DNA of 64,000 bases from Bryopsis sp. KO-2023 (taxonomy: Eukaryota > Chlorophyta > Ulvophyceae > Bryopsidales > Bryopsidaceae), in assembly GCA_030272585.1 (NCBI GenBank), contig BSYQ01000002.1, positions 8,494,001-8,558,000 of the forward strand, read 5' to 3'. This document shows positions 42,778 through 53,831 of the stretch, piece by piece. Position 1 is the stretch's first letter, and the number at the start of each line of letters is the position of its first letter. The notes beneath the pieces are model-generated. The model did not search any database and had not been told where the DNA came from. It was given only the letters and a program-made list of their open reading frames with translations. The position numbers and the translations under genes were made by a program.

Positions 42778-43059
42778 GGCACTTCTCGTAGTTTGGATAG
42801 GGGTCAGTGCTGTTCTTAAACAATTGTATGTATTTATTCAACTCAGTTTATTAAAATCTTTTTTAGTTCTATTCAACATTGATTTTCAGTTTTCTATTTG
42901 TTTTTCAAGAAATTTGACACCCCTTTTCCATTGTCTTCTTTCTTTTTCTTTTTTTTCACACTCTTATATCAAGCACCATCTGCCTGATTGTGGAAACTTC
43001 CTCCTTGAATTCTTAACCCCGAATTATAGCATGTGTGGGGTGCGGGAAACCATCCAGCC

Positions 43060-43150
43060 AACCAGCATTTTCATTTACATGTGGTGAAAGCCAGCCAGCC
43101 AGCCAACCTTTTCATGTGGTCAAAATAGACCAGCCAACCAGCACTTCCAT
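43060..43150 (+). repeat. AGCC-rich repeats and direct copies of a CATGTGGT motif
   Basis: CCAGCCAACCAGCA followed by a TTTTCAT...ATGTGGT segment recurs three times. The tetranucleotide core is the complement of the GGCT/GGTT array in the block A intron, but I see no other similarity between the places. Confidence 0.55.
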
Positions 43151-43819
43151 ATGTGGTGAAAATGTCGATGGAGGCCATGTCTGACCCCCTCCCCCCTGTT
43201 CTAGAGATGGTAGGGGTGCATTGGATTGATGTATATGCATCAGGCAAGCACTTGAAATTGGAACCAAAATTCAACTCGCACCTGAATGGAAAAATTGCTT
43301 GTGCAAAAATATCTCTTGTTCCTATTATACCCTTTTTCTTTATTAAAACAAGAAACCCCCTTGCGAACTGACCATTGCGCCCTGCTGCTGAATTGCTGTC
43401 ATTGTGAAATCGAAAAGAAAAGACCCTAGGAAATTGGAGATGAACTAGTATGGTTGATTGACCCTACCAATCATCCCACCATGAATTCTACCTCCCAAGA
43501 AACCAGCATTCGTGTGGAGGAAAATCGATTTTTTTTATTGGAACACCTCAGTTCCCCCCCCCCTTTTCTTTTCCAAATCATTAAATTTGCACCTGCTTTC
43601 CCAATCAATATCAATTTCGATACAGGTGGATTTAAATTTTGTTTTCAAATTGTGGAAACTCATGTAGGGAAGACCAGGACTTCATTTCTGAGTTTTTAAA
43701 AATGGAAATAGATTGCCAAAGAAAAGGAAAAAAGTTTCCATGCATTGGGCAGCAACAGAAGCCTTGTCTCGAAAGGAATCCAAGAATGTAAGAAGAACCA
43801 AAGGGCTTGCTAAGTCAGG

Positions 43820-45080
43820 GTGGCGGCTCTCCTGGATTTGCAGGAAACTATACCTGAGCTTAGCACAACAACTCATCCAGGCAATGATGTGGAATATATG
43901 TGCGTTTCTTGAAAATAACTGATGGCAGTTTAAAATTTAAATTGTTAGGTTTTTTTCGCAGTCTTTCGCTGCACGCTTCTGGTAGACCTCAGCCATGGAT
44001 CAACAGATCTGCTGGGCCCTGAATGATGTCTCCTCCAAAAAGCATGAGTTGGAGTGCTTCTTGTGGGGTCTTGAGTGCGATACAGTTGACTCAAAATTGT
44101 CCTTTGCAACGACGATACCCATAAAATTCATAATGTCGGGGACAACAACGAACCAAAAAAAGAAATTATGTCAAGAAAGCCCCCACTAACCCACCCACAT
44201 GCATGCAGATTGGGTTTCCACTCTTGTAAAAATTGATCGATGAATGTGACTCAGAAACAACAATGATTGTCCATGGAAGGTATCATGACAGAATCCCTCG
44301 CACTAATGAATGAAGCCCCCTTAAAAAAAGAGAAAAAAAACCCCACAAAACAGCGTCAAGGTGGTGTATTGAAATAACAAAAGAAGTATTGTTCATTCTC
44401 ACTCAGGCCATCCATCTGTTGCATGATGTTCAGGTGCCCAGGACAGCACTAACTACTCTTGCAGAAACTGCAAAGGACAAGAAACAGGAAAGGTTCACAT
44501 AGCTGGGACGACCAAAAAGGGTCATAAAGGGGTTGGAGGGGGATTCGAACCCCCGATTTTCGCGATAATGGGACACTCCCCTCCAATGCGATGTCTTGAC
44601 CAAGCTAGACCACCCGACCCGATCACTTCAAGTTCCCAAAAGAATAAATCCCTAACTAAGAATAGAAAAAAAAAGCACGTTCACCCTGGCCAGCAGCAGT
44701 AAATTTGATTTCTGAAGAAGGGAAAAAGAGTTGTGGTTGGCTGTCCCTATCATCAGAAAACTACCTAACTTAACATCAAGTGAATCAAAAATAGAGGGGA
44801 AAAAAAAATCATGTCGCTTTCCCTTATCAGGGTATGTTCAGTCTGGCTCAGCTAGGGGCCGTTTTTTTCGAGCATCAATGAGTTGTGGTGGCTGTTTTTT
44901 TCTTAAAACATTGGTTTATTTCTTCAACAATTTCTTTGCCGCCATCCTCTTTTCGACTGCCAGACTATCTTTTCAAAAACAAAGTGGGATGCAAAAAAGA
45001 ACAACTGGCGGGTGGTCCTCCACTCACCGAAACTCATTCACTTATTGTAATTATGATAAAAAGTGATATAATGAAATTAC
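43820..45080 (+). repeat. Old duplicate of the region upstream of the ankyrin exons (49850-50440)
   Basis: GGCTCTCCTGGATT and the following ~110 bases match 49853-49945. Later TCCCTTATCAGGGTATGTTCAG and TATCTTTTCAAAAACAAA match 50255-50420 in the same order. Many substitutions and indels make it clearly older than the 805-base duplication at 50232/52321. No ankyrin exon follows here. Open frames within it are not supported. Confidence 0.6.
44530..44619 (-). tRNA. tRNA-Pro(TGG) with an anticodon-loop intron
   Basis: The minus strand gives acceptor GGTCGGG/TCCAACC with one mismatch, D-stem GTCT/AGAC, and a perfect T-arm GGGGG-TTCGAAT-CCCCC. The anticodon stem (TCGC/GCGA) encloses an extended loop ATTGGA plus about 17 extra bases, placed as a canonical intron after position 37. 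TGG at the anticodon and the TGGTCTAG D-arm start fit proline. Reading one base later would give Ser(GGA), but there is no long variable arm. Confidence 0.75.
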
Positions 45081-45129
45081 CTAAGCTGGGGGCAGACGTT
45101 TTTGAGAATGGGTGTTTTATTTTTTAAAG

Positions 45130-46300
45130 AAGAATAGATGAGGCATGGAATAAACAGGGAAGCCATAGATTAAACTAATCATGCGGAAATCATTTATCCT
45201 CGTTAGAAAACAGGGCTAAGAAGAGAAAAATGGATTTCAGTCGATTTTTTTTGTTTTTGTTCTTAATCTCTCTTAGTAGCTTGCCAAATATTGATCGAAA
45301 AATTTGCTCTGAAAGGGAAACCTTCCAAAAACGGTTCTTTTCCTTTCGTTTTCGGATTTGGTATGTTTCTTTCGGAGTGCAGTCCTGGTGTCTTAAATAA
45401 AGATCTTCATTTTGTAATGAAGAATTCGGCTTTGTCCTTGGGCCATCTTAGAATCTTTTTAGCGAATGAAATCGTCATATTGGTAAGCGCCTTCCCCAAT
45501 TGGTTTTTTTGTTCTCTGGCATTCAAACAAAAGCCAGCCCCTGTGTTTTGGAGCAGCGTCACGGATCTGGAGTAAACCTAGAAAAAAAAAGGAAAAAAAG
45601 ACCCTCCACACTACCAGCGTCAGGGATGTCTCTGGGTAGACTGCCAAACGCAACAGATGCCCTCAGATCAATTGGCACCCCGATTGTCGTGAGAAACGTT
45701 TGCTTTCTCTGTTGGTGCGCTCTTTGCGTCCCCTCTTTCACCAATACCAATGAGTCGCGGACAGATTTGGGTCTGTATGAACATTTCTGTAAAACAAAAC
45801 ACCATTGGACCAATAAGGACTTAAGATCAGGCTCGCCATTCATGAAGCTTGCTCCTGCCATAGAGCTCTTTTCATTTTGGGGCGCGATCGCCTGGCTGGT
45901 CGTTGAAGACGTCACAGAGACATCTGCTATGCAGAAGAAGCAGCATTCAATTTGATGTCAACTCTCATCACAAAAAAAACAACACAGAATGATCCCCCAC
46001 CAGCCTCGTCCACGCGCGATTGTGTTGCAGCGCGTATTTTAGTTTGCGCAATGAAAACTCCCTCCTCTGATCTTTGGCGATGCGCTCACGACATTTTCTT
46101 CTTCCAGCGAACACCCCAGCCGAGAGTTTGGATCGGTTGTTTGTGAGAACTCCAGTGCCCCGCATTCCTCACTGACATTTAGTCTCGGTGCAAGGGTGTC
46201 AGTCGTCCCCCACCTCACTCTTTGGTGGCATTGGTCACCACCACGCGTGAGCATCGCGAGGACAGCGATTAGGATTGACAGCTGGTTTGGATCGGGGACG
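45130..46300. other. No supported gene
   Basis: Overlapping frames occur on both strands. The best is on the minus strand near 45780-45620, a ~50-codon frame with an acceptor-like TTTTACAG before it and a GTAGTG donor after it, but I recognise nothing in it and cannot link it to other exons. No repeats or RNA genes were seen. Confidence 0.4.
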
Positions 46301-46310
46301 TCTTCGAAGA

Positions 46311-46730
46311 CGTCGGAGAGCCGCTCGATGCGCGCACCGCTCGAGTTTCTGGCGATTGGGTGAATCATCCTTTTGGGGGGGGGGGGGTACTTGAGTGCGA
46401 CATCGCTAAATGTTATCGTTCGCCCGCTGGTCAAGGGGATCTGCTAGAGGATCCCTGCCACCAGGTCCCGGGTTCGAACCTTCACTCTCGAACTGACAGG
46501 GATGATCAGATGCGCCAGGGAGGTCGTAGCCGCCGGTGCTGAAACCGCCGGCGGGGTTTTTGTTTTTGTTTTCGATTTTCGATTTTACTTTTTACCTTTT
46601 GTGGGAGGGATTTTCATGCATGTTGGGGAAAAACTGCTGTTGTTTTCGGTGGCCTTGTGTTCGTGCTTGTTTTGTTGAATCTTGGATGTTCATGGCTCTG
46701 TTAGAAGTTGCACTAACCCACTTGGTTTCC
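46311..46730 (+). repeat. tRNA-headed repeat, left copy of an inverted pair
   Basis: This is the complement of 56386-56787 along its whole length with scattered differences. It contains a tRNA-Ser(GCT)-like segment (46412-46491), a CCGCCGG...CCGGCGG hairpin (46530-46552), a GTTTT-rich run and a CATGCATGTTGGG segment. The shape suggests a SINE or a small segmental duplication. Confidence 0.7.
46412..46491 (+). tRNA. tRNA-Ser(GCT)-like head of the repeat, left copy
   Basis: Box A-like CGCCCGCTGGTCAAGG, an anticodon arm GGATC-TGCTAGAG-GATCC with GCT, and box B-like GGTTCGAACC are visible. The T-stem 3' side and acceptor do not pair, so it is not a functional tRNA. Confidence 0.45.
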
Positions 46731-46979
46731 CTATGGCTCAATAACCATCTCAGATTTGAGGTTTGAGATGAGGAAAATCTTCCTTTTAATGTAAGAATTG
46801 AACCATTCTTACAGTGTTGTTTGCAATTTGAAACAAAAACAAAAAAGAGAATCATCAGGATGCCAAAAAACCCAACAAAAACGTCCTTCATTGAACTAAA
46901 AAAATGATGGAAGGAAAAATTAAAACATTAACCAAGTGGGAGAAAAAAATCAGCCTCCTTGAAAAAGAACCAAAGAGCC

Positions 46980-47531
46980 ATTTTATTCAGACGATATATA
47001 TTTGTTTTTTGTGCTTCTCCGTCTCGATCATTGCGTCCACCTCCACTTCGCACAGTGAGAGGTATCCGCTGGGGCTTACGCTTGTGATGGTCACAAAACC
47101 ACCCCACCAAACAAACAAGCGGGATTCGACACGGAAAATGGATTGTCACCAACAGATATCACCAGATTGAAAGAAAGGTTCGGATAGGAGTGTCGGCTGC
47201 TTATCGCAACCCTGGAAACGTCGTATTCATCCAGCAAATCGACCGACCACCAAGGGTTGACGGTTTCGAGGGTATGTTGGCGGCATTTCCCCTCCCAACG
47301 TGGGTTTTCATCTCCATCAACAGCCTTTCCAGGGGAGTGCTCCCTCTGGGATGGTCTTGTTTGTAGACACCGGACTGCGTAGTAGGCTTTCCTCGTGAAA
47401 CCAGCTTTTCGGTTCGGGTTTTTTTTCTGCTGTGCTGGTGGCAGGGATTCCACACCGAATCCTGTACCTGGCGCGAGAACAGGAATGGACGTTTTTGCTG
47501 TAATCCAGTCACACAGAACCTTGATCTCCAA
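46980..47531 (-). pseudogene. Fucolectin/F5-8-type-C-like lectin gene, frameshifted
   Basis: Minus-strand frame 47531-47091 contains GKAVDGDENPRW, CRQHTLETVNPWWSVDLLDE and YDVSRVAISSR, the hallmark order of fucolectin-type sugar-binding domains (AVDG, CxHT, NPWWxVDL, V.I..R). The expected C-terminal strand, VTITSVSPSGYLSLCEVEVD, lies directly after but in another frame (from about 47100 down to 46995). This implies a one-base shift in a G/T run or an unrecognised intron. No signal peptide is seen at the start. A functional copy would bind fucose-like sugars outside the cell. Family confidence is good; whether the gene is intact is not. Confidence 0.6.
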
Positions 47532-47599
47532 CGAGCGCCATGTCTGGGCAGACCATTTATCATAAGCATCTTCAAGCCGTTTCTGATATCACTTTAGTT

Positions 47600-49130
47600 T
47601 CTATCGATTCCAGTGACTTTTTCTTTTGAGGTTTCAGATGAGAGAATCCCCTGACACTACCGAACTGAAGCAATGTCTACAGCGAAAACAATATGTGTTT
47701 CCCCACTCTGAGAAGAGATAGAAGCAGAGTGAGTCCTCAGGTAACATGTAATCATTGTTGTTGTTGTTCCCCACTCTGAGTTTAAATTCCTTTCCAACAG
47801 GACAACTATAGTCGGCTAATTGCTCCCATGTCGAAGCAAGGGGCTATTCTGCTGGAGCCATGAAAGCCCCCTCTCGAAACAATCTCCAGAGAATTTATCA
47901 CGTGGGCATGACGCCAGTGATTTCACACTTGCTTCTCAGTAAACTGCATCAAGGTTGGTGTGTAAAGACTGGGAGCCCATACCTCTACGGATTTCGCGAA
48001 AGAAAAAATGTAATCATGATTTGATTTGAATAAAAAAAAAGGTGAGCATCAATTGGTGGACCCGACGTCGCAACCCCTTGAGAGTGACTTTTTTTCCGCA
48101 CAAATCTGAGGAATCTACAGCTGATGGAACGAACCGATTTTTTTCCCAAGATTGTAGTCACCACCACTTTATAAATAATTGATTTGCTGAGAGGGGGCCA
48201 GAAAACAGTTTTTGTGCAAGACATGATCATCTTGCCGAACCCCGAAAGGGCAATTTCACGTGAGACCGTAGGATGTAGGATGTAAATTGAATTGGCATTG
48301 GTTTTCATTGTTATAGTCATTTTCAAGCTTGCACACTTCCATCTATCCAGGAGAGGAGCAGTATATTTTGGAACCAATATAAAACTCACTTCTGTATGAG
48401 TCTTCCCTCATTGTTCAGACTTTCAAAGTACAATCACAGGACACCCATCAGATTGTCCGAATCCACATTTCCAGTTGCTCATACATATATATGTAAGACT
48501 ACTTTCATGTGGCTATCTATTCCCTCCCAGCCCACCCCAACATTGTCAGGAAACATTTTGAAGGGCAAACCAAAGCATACAGTTTGAACAACTTCAGCTT
48601 TGTACCAATTCTTGGGCCTGCACACAACAAAGCAAATATGTTTGTCCGAACGTATGCTTTTCATGCAAGAACCACAGAATACAACCCGTGATTGGTTGGA
48701 CTCCCGAAAATTGCATCGAAGTTCGTTGCAAAACTGCACACAGAACGGGATGCTTGTCCATGTAAGATGTATGCGTCCATGAGAGATTCCAAACGCCTGT
48801 GTGAGCCACTCTTCCTGGAGAGGAAGGGCATCACAGAGCGCAGCAAATGAAACGAAAACAAAACGCATGCACACATCGGTTGACTCCTTGCTGGAGAACC
48901 CAACCGTAACCGTTGCGTCTTCACCACCATGCCAACGAGTTCATTCCTGTGGAAGGACCCCTCTGATGTCGGTTTGGAGATCGAGATTACAAGGGAAACA
49001 TCAGGTCGTACCAGCCGGGGTGCCACCCAGTCTGGATCAGAGCGAGTGTTTTCTTGTAGTCAAAGAGTTTGAAAGAAAGACTGCAGATGCTGGGGCTGCT
49101 TCTGCAGGGATGGTGCTCTTTGTTGTGTGA
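47600..49130. other. No supported gene; one old repeat
   Basis: Bases 48320-48560 are the partner of the diverged repeat at 39048-39300. The rest has overlapping frames on both strands without recognisable domains or consistent splice sites. Confidence 0.4.
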
Positions 49131-49156
49131 AATTTCATTTTCAAAAAAAAAAATGT

Positions 49157-49227
49157 GTGGAGAGGGGGATTCGAACCCCCGCCGAATGGCAATTCTAGTC
49201 GCGACGATCCATCCACTCTACGGACCC
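49157..49227 (-). tRNA. tRNA-like gene, isotype unclear, with pol III terminator
   Basis: The minus strand has box A-like GTAGAGTGGATGG, a perfect T-arm GGGGG-TTCGAAT-CCCCC and a run of eleven T right after the 3' end, a strong pol III terminator. The middle contains CTAGAAT (AGA, Ser-like), but its stem is weak. The acceptor pairs only if the RNA starts at GTGGATG, which would leave no D-arm. It is a pseudo-tRNA or an unusual RNA. Confidence 0.4.
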
Positions 49228-50231
49228 GGTCAGAATCTGTTCTCCGCGATCTATTCCAAAACCAATTCTATATGTAACGTGCACGCCAGGGGATTCTTTT
49301 TTTTTTCCTCGATTCCCTTTTTGACGTTCGTTTCCGTCTTCACCGGAGTCGAAGCGGGCGTGGACGACCAAACCGTGAAAAGTCCCGCCAAGCCCGTCGA
49401 CGGCGGTGGTGGCGGAGTCGCGCTCGGTTAGGCTCTTCTTGTATGTCTTGGTGCGGTACGTCAGGGTTCTGTTTCTTCTCGGCATGCCTCTCGCGGTGTT
49501 TGTTGTGGCAGGTTCGCAGTTTGGGTCGACGACACGAAAAAAAACGGCTCCAAAAAGACGAAAGAAGGTTCGAAAGGTGTGTTCGCAACGAAAAACAAGG
49601 CGCCTAAAAACACGTGACACGATCCAGGAACCCATTTCATCCCAAAGAAAAGAATCGAAAAAAGATGTTTTTGTAAAACCTTGCAGGAGATTAGTCACCC
49701 CTGGCCTGCCTCCGCAATAAATAAAAAAAGAAAATCAATGCAGTTCCTGTTGTCAAGTCCTCAAAAAAGAAAAGAAAAAATAAAGAGAAAATTAGAGAAG
49801 AGACTTCGATTTTATCGACCCCTTGGTTAGGCTGGTGAATGGAATCGTTGGGGCTCCTCTCCTGGATTCCCACGAATGTGCACCTCAGCTTAACACGACA
49901 ACTCTAGGTAATGATGTGGATTGTATTTCTTTCTTGAAAAGCACCTACATCAAACACAGCTGAGGGAAGATTTAAGTTCACGATTGTATGGCTGCCAATT
50001 TAATGTTTGTTTTTTGTCCTTGCAAAAAAGATTGACCCCCTTCTGAATATCCTGTTTTTGTTTTTTTTCACACTCTCATATTCAGACACCGCCAGCGGCG
50101 TTAGGGTAGGCCTCAGCAGTGGATTAAAAGTTGGGGCAGATCAGCAGCAGCAAGTTTGATTTCTAGAAAAAGGAATTGTAGTTGTCTGGACCCATTATCG
50201 TAAAACTGTTTAACTAAACATTAACTGCAGA

Positions 50232-51036
50232 AAAAAAGTTTCTTTCGCCTTTCCTTATCAGGGTCTGTTCAGTTTGGTTCAGCATGGGGCCGTGTTTTTT
50301 CGATCATCAAGGATGTCACTTTTTCTCTCTACAGTTTTTGTTTTGTTTTGTTTTGTTGTCAACAATTTTTTCCAGCCACTTTATGAGCAGCAAGACTATC
50401 TTTCAAGAAACAAACTGGGATGGGAAAAAGAACAAATGGTGAGTGGTGTTTCTAAGAGGTATTCCTATTGTTATAATAATGTGATGAAATGACCTGAGCT
50501 TTCTTTTTTTTCTATGGATAAGGGTCTACTATCGATTTGAGCTATCCTAACCCCCTCCTTAGCGAGTTGGCACCCCTTTTAAGATGTCACCCATCGGTCA
50601 TTTGGGATTATGATTGTTTTATTGGAGAACTTGTTATTTTTTTTTTCTCAAAAATGCCTGTTGGCTTTCTGAAAATTAGGCTCTCTCTTGAGGTTGAGAA
50701 GAAAAGGAAGTTGATATTGTACCTTTGTCGTGCGTGTTCAGGAGCCAATGTTGATTTGAGCAATGAGAATAAAGTAACTCCGATGCATTGGGCATGTATG
50801 AATGACCACTCCGAAGTGGTGAAGGAATTGTTGGACGCTGGTAAGCTTCAGCTTGGTTTTCTTACTTTCGTACCAAAGATGGCAAAGAACAGTGGCACCT
50901 CCATTTGCTAAATCGAAGTGCTTGTTGTTTTCACAATGATAATTTTTTTGAGTAGGGTCGAACTATTCTTGTTTCTTTTTCTATCTTTTGAAATTCCATG
51001 ATGAAAATAGTTGGGCGAGGTAAAAATAAATATATA
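50232..51036 (+). repeat. 805-base segment with ankyrin exon, copy 1
   Basis: Near-identical to 52321-53126, with at most a one-base length difference. Copy 1 ends exactly where the 74-base TIR of the recombinase cassette starts. Copy 2 instead continues into further ankyrin exons and is therefore the original. The 425 bases between the cassette and copy 2 are single copy. Confidence 0.9.
50742..50840 (+). pseudogene. Isolated ankyrin exon, copy 1
   Basis: This 99-base exon encodes one 33-residue ankyrin repeat with TPMHWACMND and EVVKELLDAG, bounded by TTCAG and GTAAGC. It is the same as 52832-52930, but the next ankyrin exons are missing because the recombinase cassette follows. It is probably a dead fragment. 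Confidence 0.7.
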
Positions 51037-51895
51037 TTATCCATTCTTTTGACAATAACCCACCCAAATCTGTGGTTTATAACAAATCACAGCTTTTTAA
51101 TATTAAATGCGAGCGGTGGAATTGGGCCTCAGATCAACGGATCTTTCGGTGGTGCGACGCTGTTTATGTTTGGCCATGGATTTTGTATTCTTTGCACGTG
51201 CAGACTCAGCTTTTGAACTTCATCGGACAGAGGTGATGGTGGACTGGGAACGTACTCTCCTGATTGTGACAGAACACCGTCACAAGGGAAAAGCGGTTGC
51301 GGAACAACGGACGCGCACAAGGGAATACAATGCTGCAGGCTTCACGAATTTACTTAAGTTGGTTGAACGGTGGCTGGCTCTTCATCGCTCGGCGTGGGAA
51401 AAGGCGGATGCTCCGGTCGCGGCGGAATTATGGCGGCTGCCACGGGAAGGTCGCATTGTGGCCATGACTGTGAGTACATGGTTTTCGGCGTTGTTGACTG
51501 AACATCCCACGTTGTCGCCTCCTGGGACTTGGCGCCATCACAATCTGCGCGCGGGCGGGGCCACAGCCTGTTTTTCGCTCAATATTCCTTTGGAAAGGAT
51601 TGCTTGGTGGGGCGGATGGTCCCAAAAATCCCAGGCGATCCAAAAGTACATTGCGCTGGAACATCGGGCGACTCCAGCAGATTTTCATTTATTTGGGTGG
51701 TTGAGCCAGCAGCCCACACTTTTGCAAGAACGATTTGGAAACATATTTGAACCTACCCCAGCCACCCCTGATGATCCTCAGGCTGGCTTGGATAGTCCCC
51801 AATCTGGAGAGGAGGAGTTGGGCATTTAATATTAAAAAGCTGTGATTTGTTATAAACCACAGATTTGGGTGGGTTATTGTCAAAAGAATGGATAA
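51037..51895 (+). mobile_element. 859-base tyrosine recombinase cassette with perfect 74-base TIRs
   Basis: TIRs at 51037-51110 and 51822-51895 are perfect complements, starting TTATCCATTC at the outside and ending TTAATATTAAATGC inside. Between them is one intron-free recombinase frame that uses an ATG in the left TIR and a TAA in the right TIR. No convincing target-site duplication is visible. It may be a minimal YR transposon, or a recombinase fragment captured inside a fold-back element. Confidence 0.8.
51107..51829 (+). CDS. Tyrosine recombinase catalytic domain
   Basis: The 240-residue protein shows the full catalytic set: Arg31 in FFARADSAFEL, Lys60 in TEHRHKGK, His145 and Arg148 in RHHNLRAGGATA, Trp171 in WWGGWSQ and Tyr181 in IQKYI. 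The frame starts just before the Arg box, so the N-terminal core-binding domain of normal recombinases is absent. Its HxxR region resembles DIRS/Ngaro or phage-type enzymes more than the Crypton-type enzymes elsewhere in the window. A TAA directly precedes the ATG, so this start is firm. It lacks introns, unlike its neighbours. Without a DNA-arm domain it may need a partner protein or be inactive. The C-terminal ~50 residues are Pro/Asp/Glu-rich. Confidence 0.85.
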   Translation: MRAVELGLRSTDLSVVRRCLCLAMDFVFFARADSAFELHRTEVMVDWERTLLIVTEHRHKGKAVAEQRTRTREYNAAGFTNLLKLVERWLALHRSAWEKADAPVAAELWRLPREGRIVAMTVSTWFSALLTEHPTLSPPGTWRHHNLRAGGATACFSLNIPLERIAWWGGWSQKSQAIQKYIALEHRATPADFHLFGWLSQQPTLLQERFGNIFEPTPATPDDPQAGLDSPQSGEEELGI

Positions 51896-52320
51896 ACCTG
51901 ATTTATAGTATATAAAGCCGTTTATGAATGATGAAGACAAGACTGGGTGGGATCTGGGAATCCGATAGGATGAGTGTAAAGGAATGGCACTCTAGTATTT
52001 AGAGAAGGACTGGAGTGCATAGGGCATCTAATTTTGCCCTCCCTTCCCTCCCTTGGTATTGATGCGGTTTTTTGTGCTTGTTTGCAGTTCTGTTTGTGGT
52101 CTTGGTTTTGGCAGTAGGTCATCCACAGAAGGATGTCCAGAAAAATTAATCTCTTCGGGGTTACAGGGGTTTTTGGCTAGGGGTTATTTTTTTAGGTATT
52201 ATACATATTATTATATAGTTCAGAGTATTAAGGAGTAAGTGATTAGGATTTGGGGACCTCATGGTACATTCGGGATAGAGAGGATTTGTTCGAAAGAAAC
52301 TTGTGTCGCGGAACAAGGGC

Positions 52321-53126
52321 AAAAAAAGTTTCTTTCGCCTTTCCTTATCAGGGTCTGTTCAGTTTGGTTCAGCATGGGGCCGTGTTTTTTCGATCATCAA
52401 GGATGTCACTTTTTCTCTCTACAGTTTTTGTTTTGTTTTGTTTTGTTGTCAACAATTTTTTCCAGCCACTTTATGAGCAGCAAGACTATCTTTCAAGAAA
52501 CAAACTGGGATGGGAAAAAGAACAAATGGTGAGTGGTGTTTCTAAGAGGTATTCCTATTGTTATAATAATGTGATGAAATGACCTGAGCTTTCTTTTTTT
52601 TCTATGGATAAGGGTCTACTATCGATTTGAGCTATCCTAACCCCCTCCTTAGCGAGTTGGCACCCCTTTTAAGATGTCACCCATCGGTCATTTGGGATTA
52701 TGATTGTTTTATTGGAGAACTTGTTATTTTTTTTTTCTCAAAAATGCCTGTTGGCTTTCTGAAAATTAGGCTCTCTCTTGAGGTTGAGAAGAAAAGGAAG
52801 TTGATATTGTACCTTTGTCGTGCGTGTTCAGGAGCCAATGTTGATTTGAGCAATGAGAATAAAGTAACTCCGATGCATTGGGCATGTATGAATGACCACT
52901 CCGAAGTGGTGAAGGAATTGTTGGACGCTGGTAAGCTTCAGCTTGGTTTTCTTACTTTCGTACCAAAGATGGCAAAGAACAGTGGCACCTCCATTTGCTA
53001 AATCGAAGTGCTTGTTGTTTTCACAATGATAATTTTTTTGAGTAGGGTCGAACTATTCTTGTTTCTTTTTCTATCTTTTGAAATTCCATGATGAAAATAG
53101 TTGGGCGAGGTAAAAATAAATATATA
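52321..53126 (+). repeat. 805-base segment with ankyrin exon, copy 2
   Basis: Original copy of 50232-51036. It joins directly to the later ankyrin exons. The start lies at an A-run (seven A) and the end at TATATA, both places prone to breakage or slippage. Confidence 0.9.
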
Positions 53127-53831
53127 AAACTCTCTTTTACAAAGTTTTTCTTCTAAAAACGGTTGGAACCCGAGACAATTTGATTTATCTTTACGCTATC
53201 GATTTTTTAAGGGAACGAAGGACTTTTTTTCGTTTGTTGAAGTGATAAAATTAAAAATTTAATTTTTCAGGGGCCAATGTCGATGCTCAAAATAGCATGG
53301 GGAACACGGCGCTACATGTGGCATCCATGCATGGCCGCCTTGACACAGCCAGGGAATTGATCAACCATGGTAGCTCCTCTCAGATTTATGAAGCTTTTTT
53401 CATCTGTTCTTTATCCCATGAGGACAGAACAAATTCAAGTCATGCACAAATCTGGCTGCTCATTATTTCTTGTAGAAATGCTTATTGGCTGGAAAAACGA
53501 TCCCCTTAAAACACAAGATATGCTTGTGCCTTGAATTTTTCTCAGTGCTTTTCTTTACTCTTTTCTTCACTAGAAATAATCTAGCACTCTGTCAAAGAAA
53601 CATCACTCAAATTTGATCGATATCGAAAATGTGAGATCCTTGTGACAAGAAAAAGCTCGTACTGGCATCTATTTTTCGATAAAGAACAGTTTTGTGGGTT
53701 CACATTTTTTCGCAGATGCAAGGAAAGACATTCGCAATAACAATGGGAAAACTGCTGCCGAGGTTATTTGTGAATACAATGTGAACAGTGCGCACAAAAA
53801 AGAGATAGAAGACCTTCTCAAAAAAGATTGA
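52832..53831 (+). CDS. Ankyrin-repeat protein, three 3' exons
   Basis: Exons 52832-52930, 53271-53369 and 53716-53831 (TGA) splice in the same phase. The first two are exactly 99 bases, one 33-residue ankyrin repeat each: GANVDLSNENKVTPMHWA and GANVDAQNSMGNTALHVA, both ending in ELL/ELI and a Gly or His-Gly turn. The third holds a partial repeat (DIRNNNGKTAAEV) and a Lys-rich tail ending LLKKD. Such proteins bind partners as scaffolds. One-repeat-per-exon structure makes repeat number easy to change. The 5' exons are not identified; earlier sequence at 52330-52800 is T-rich and probably intronic. Confidence 0.7.
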
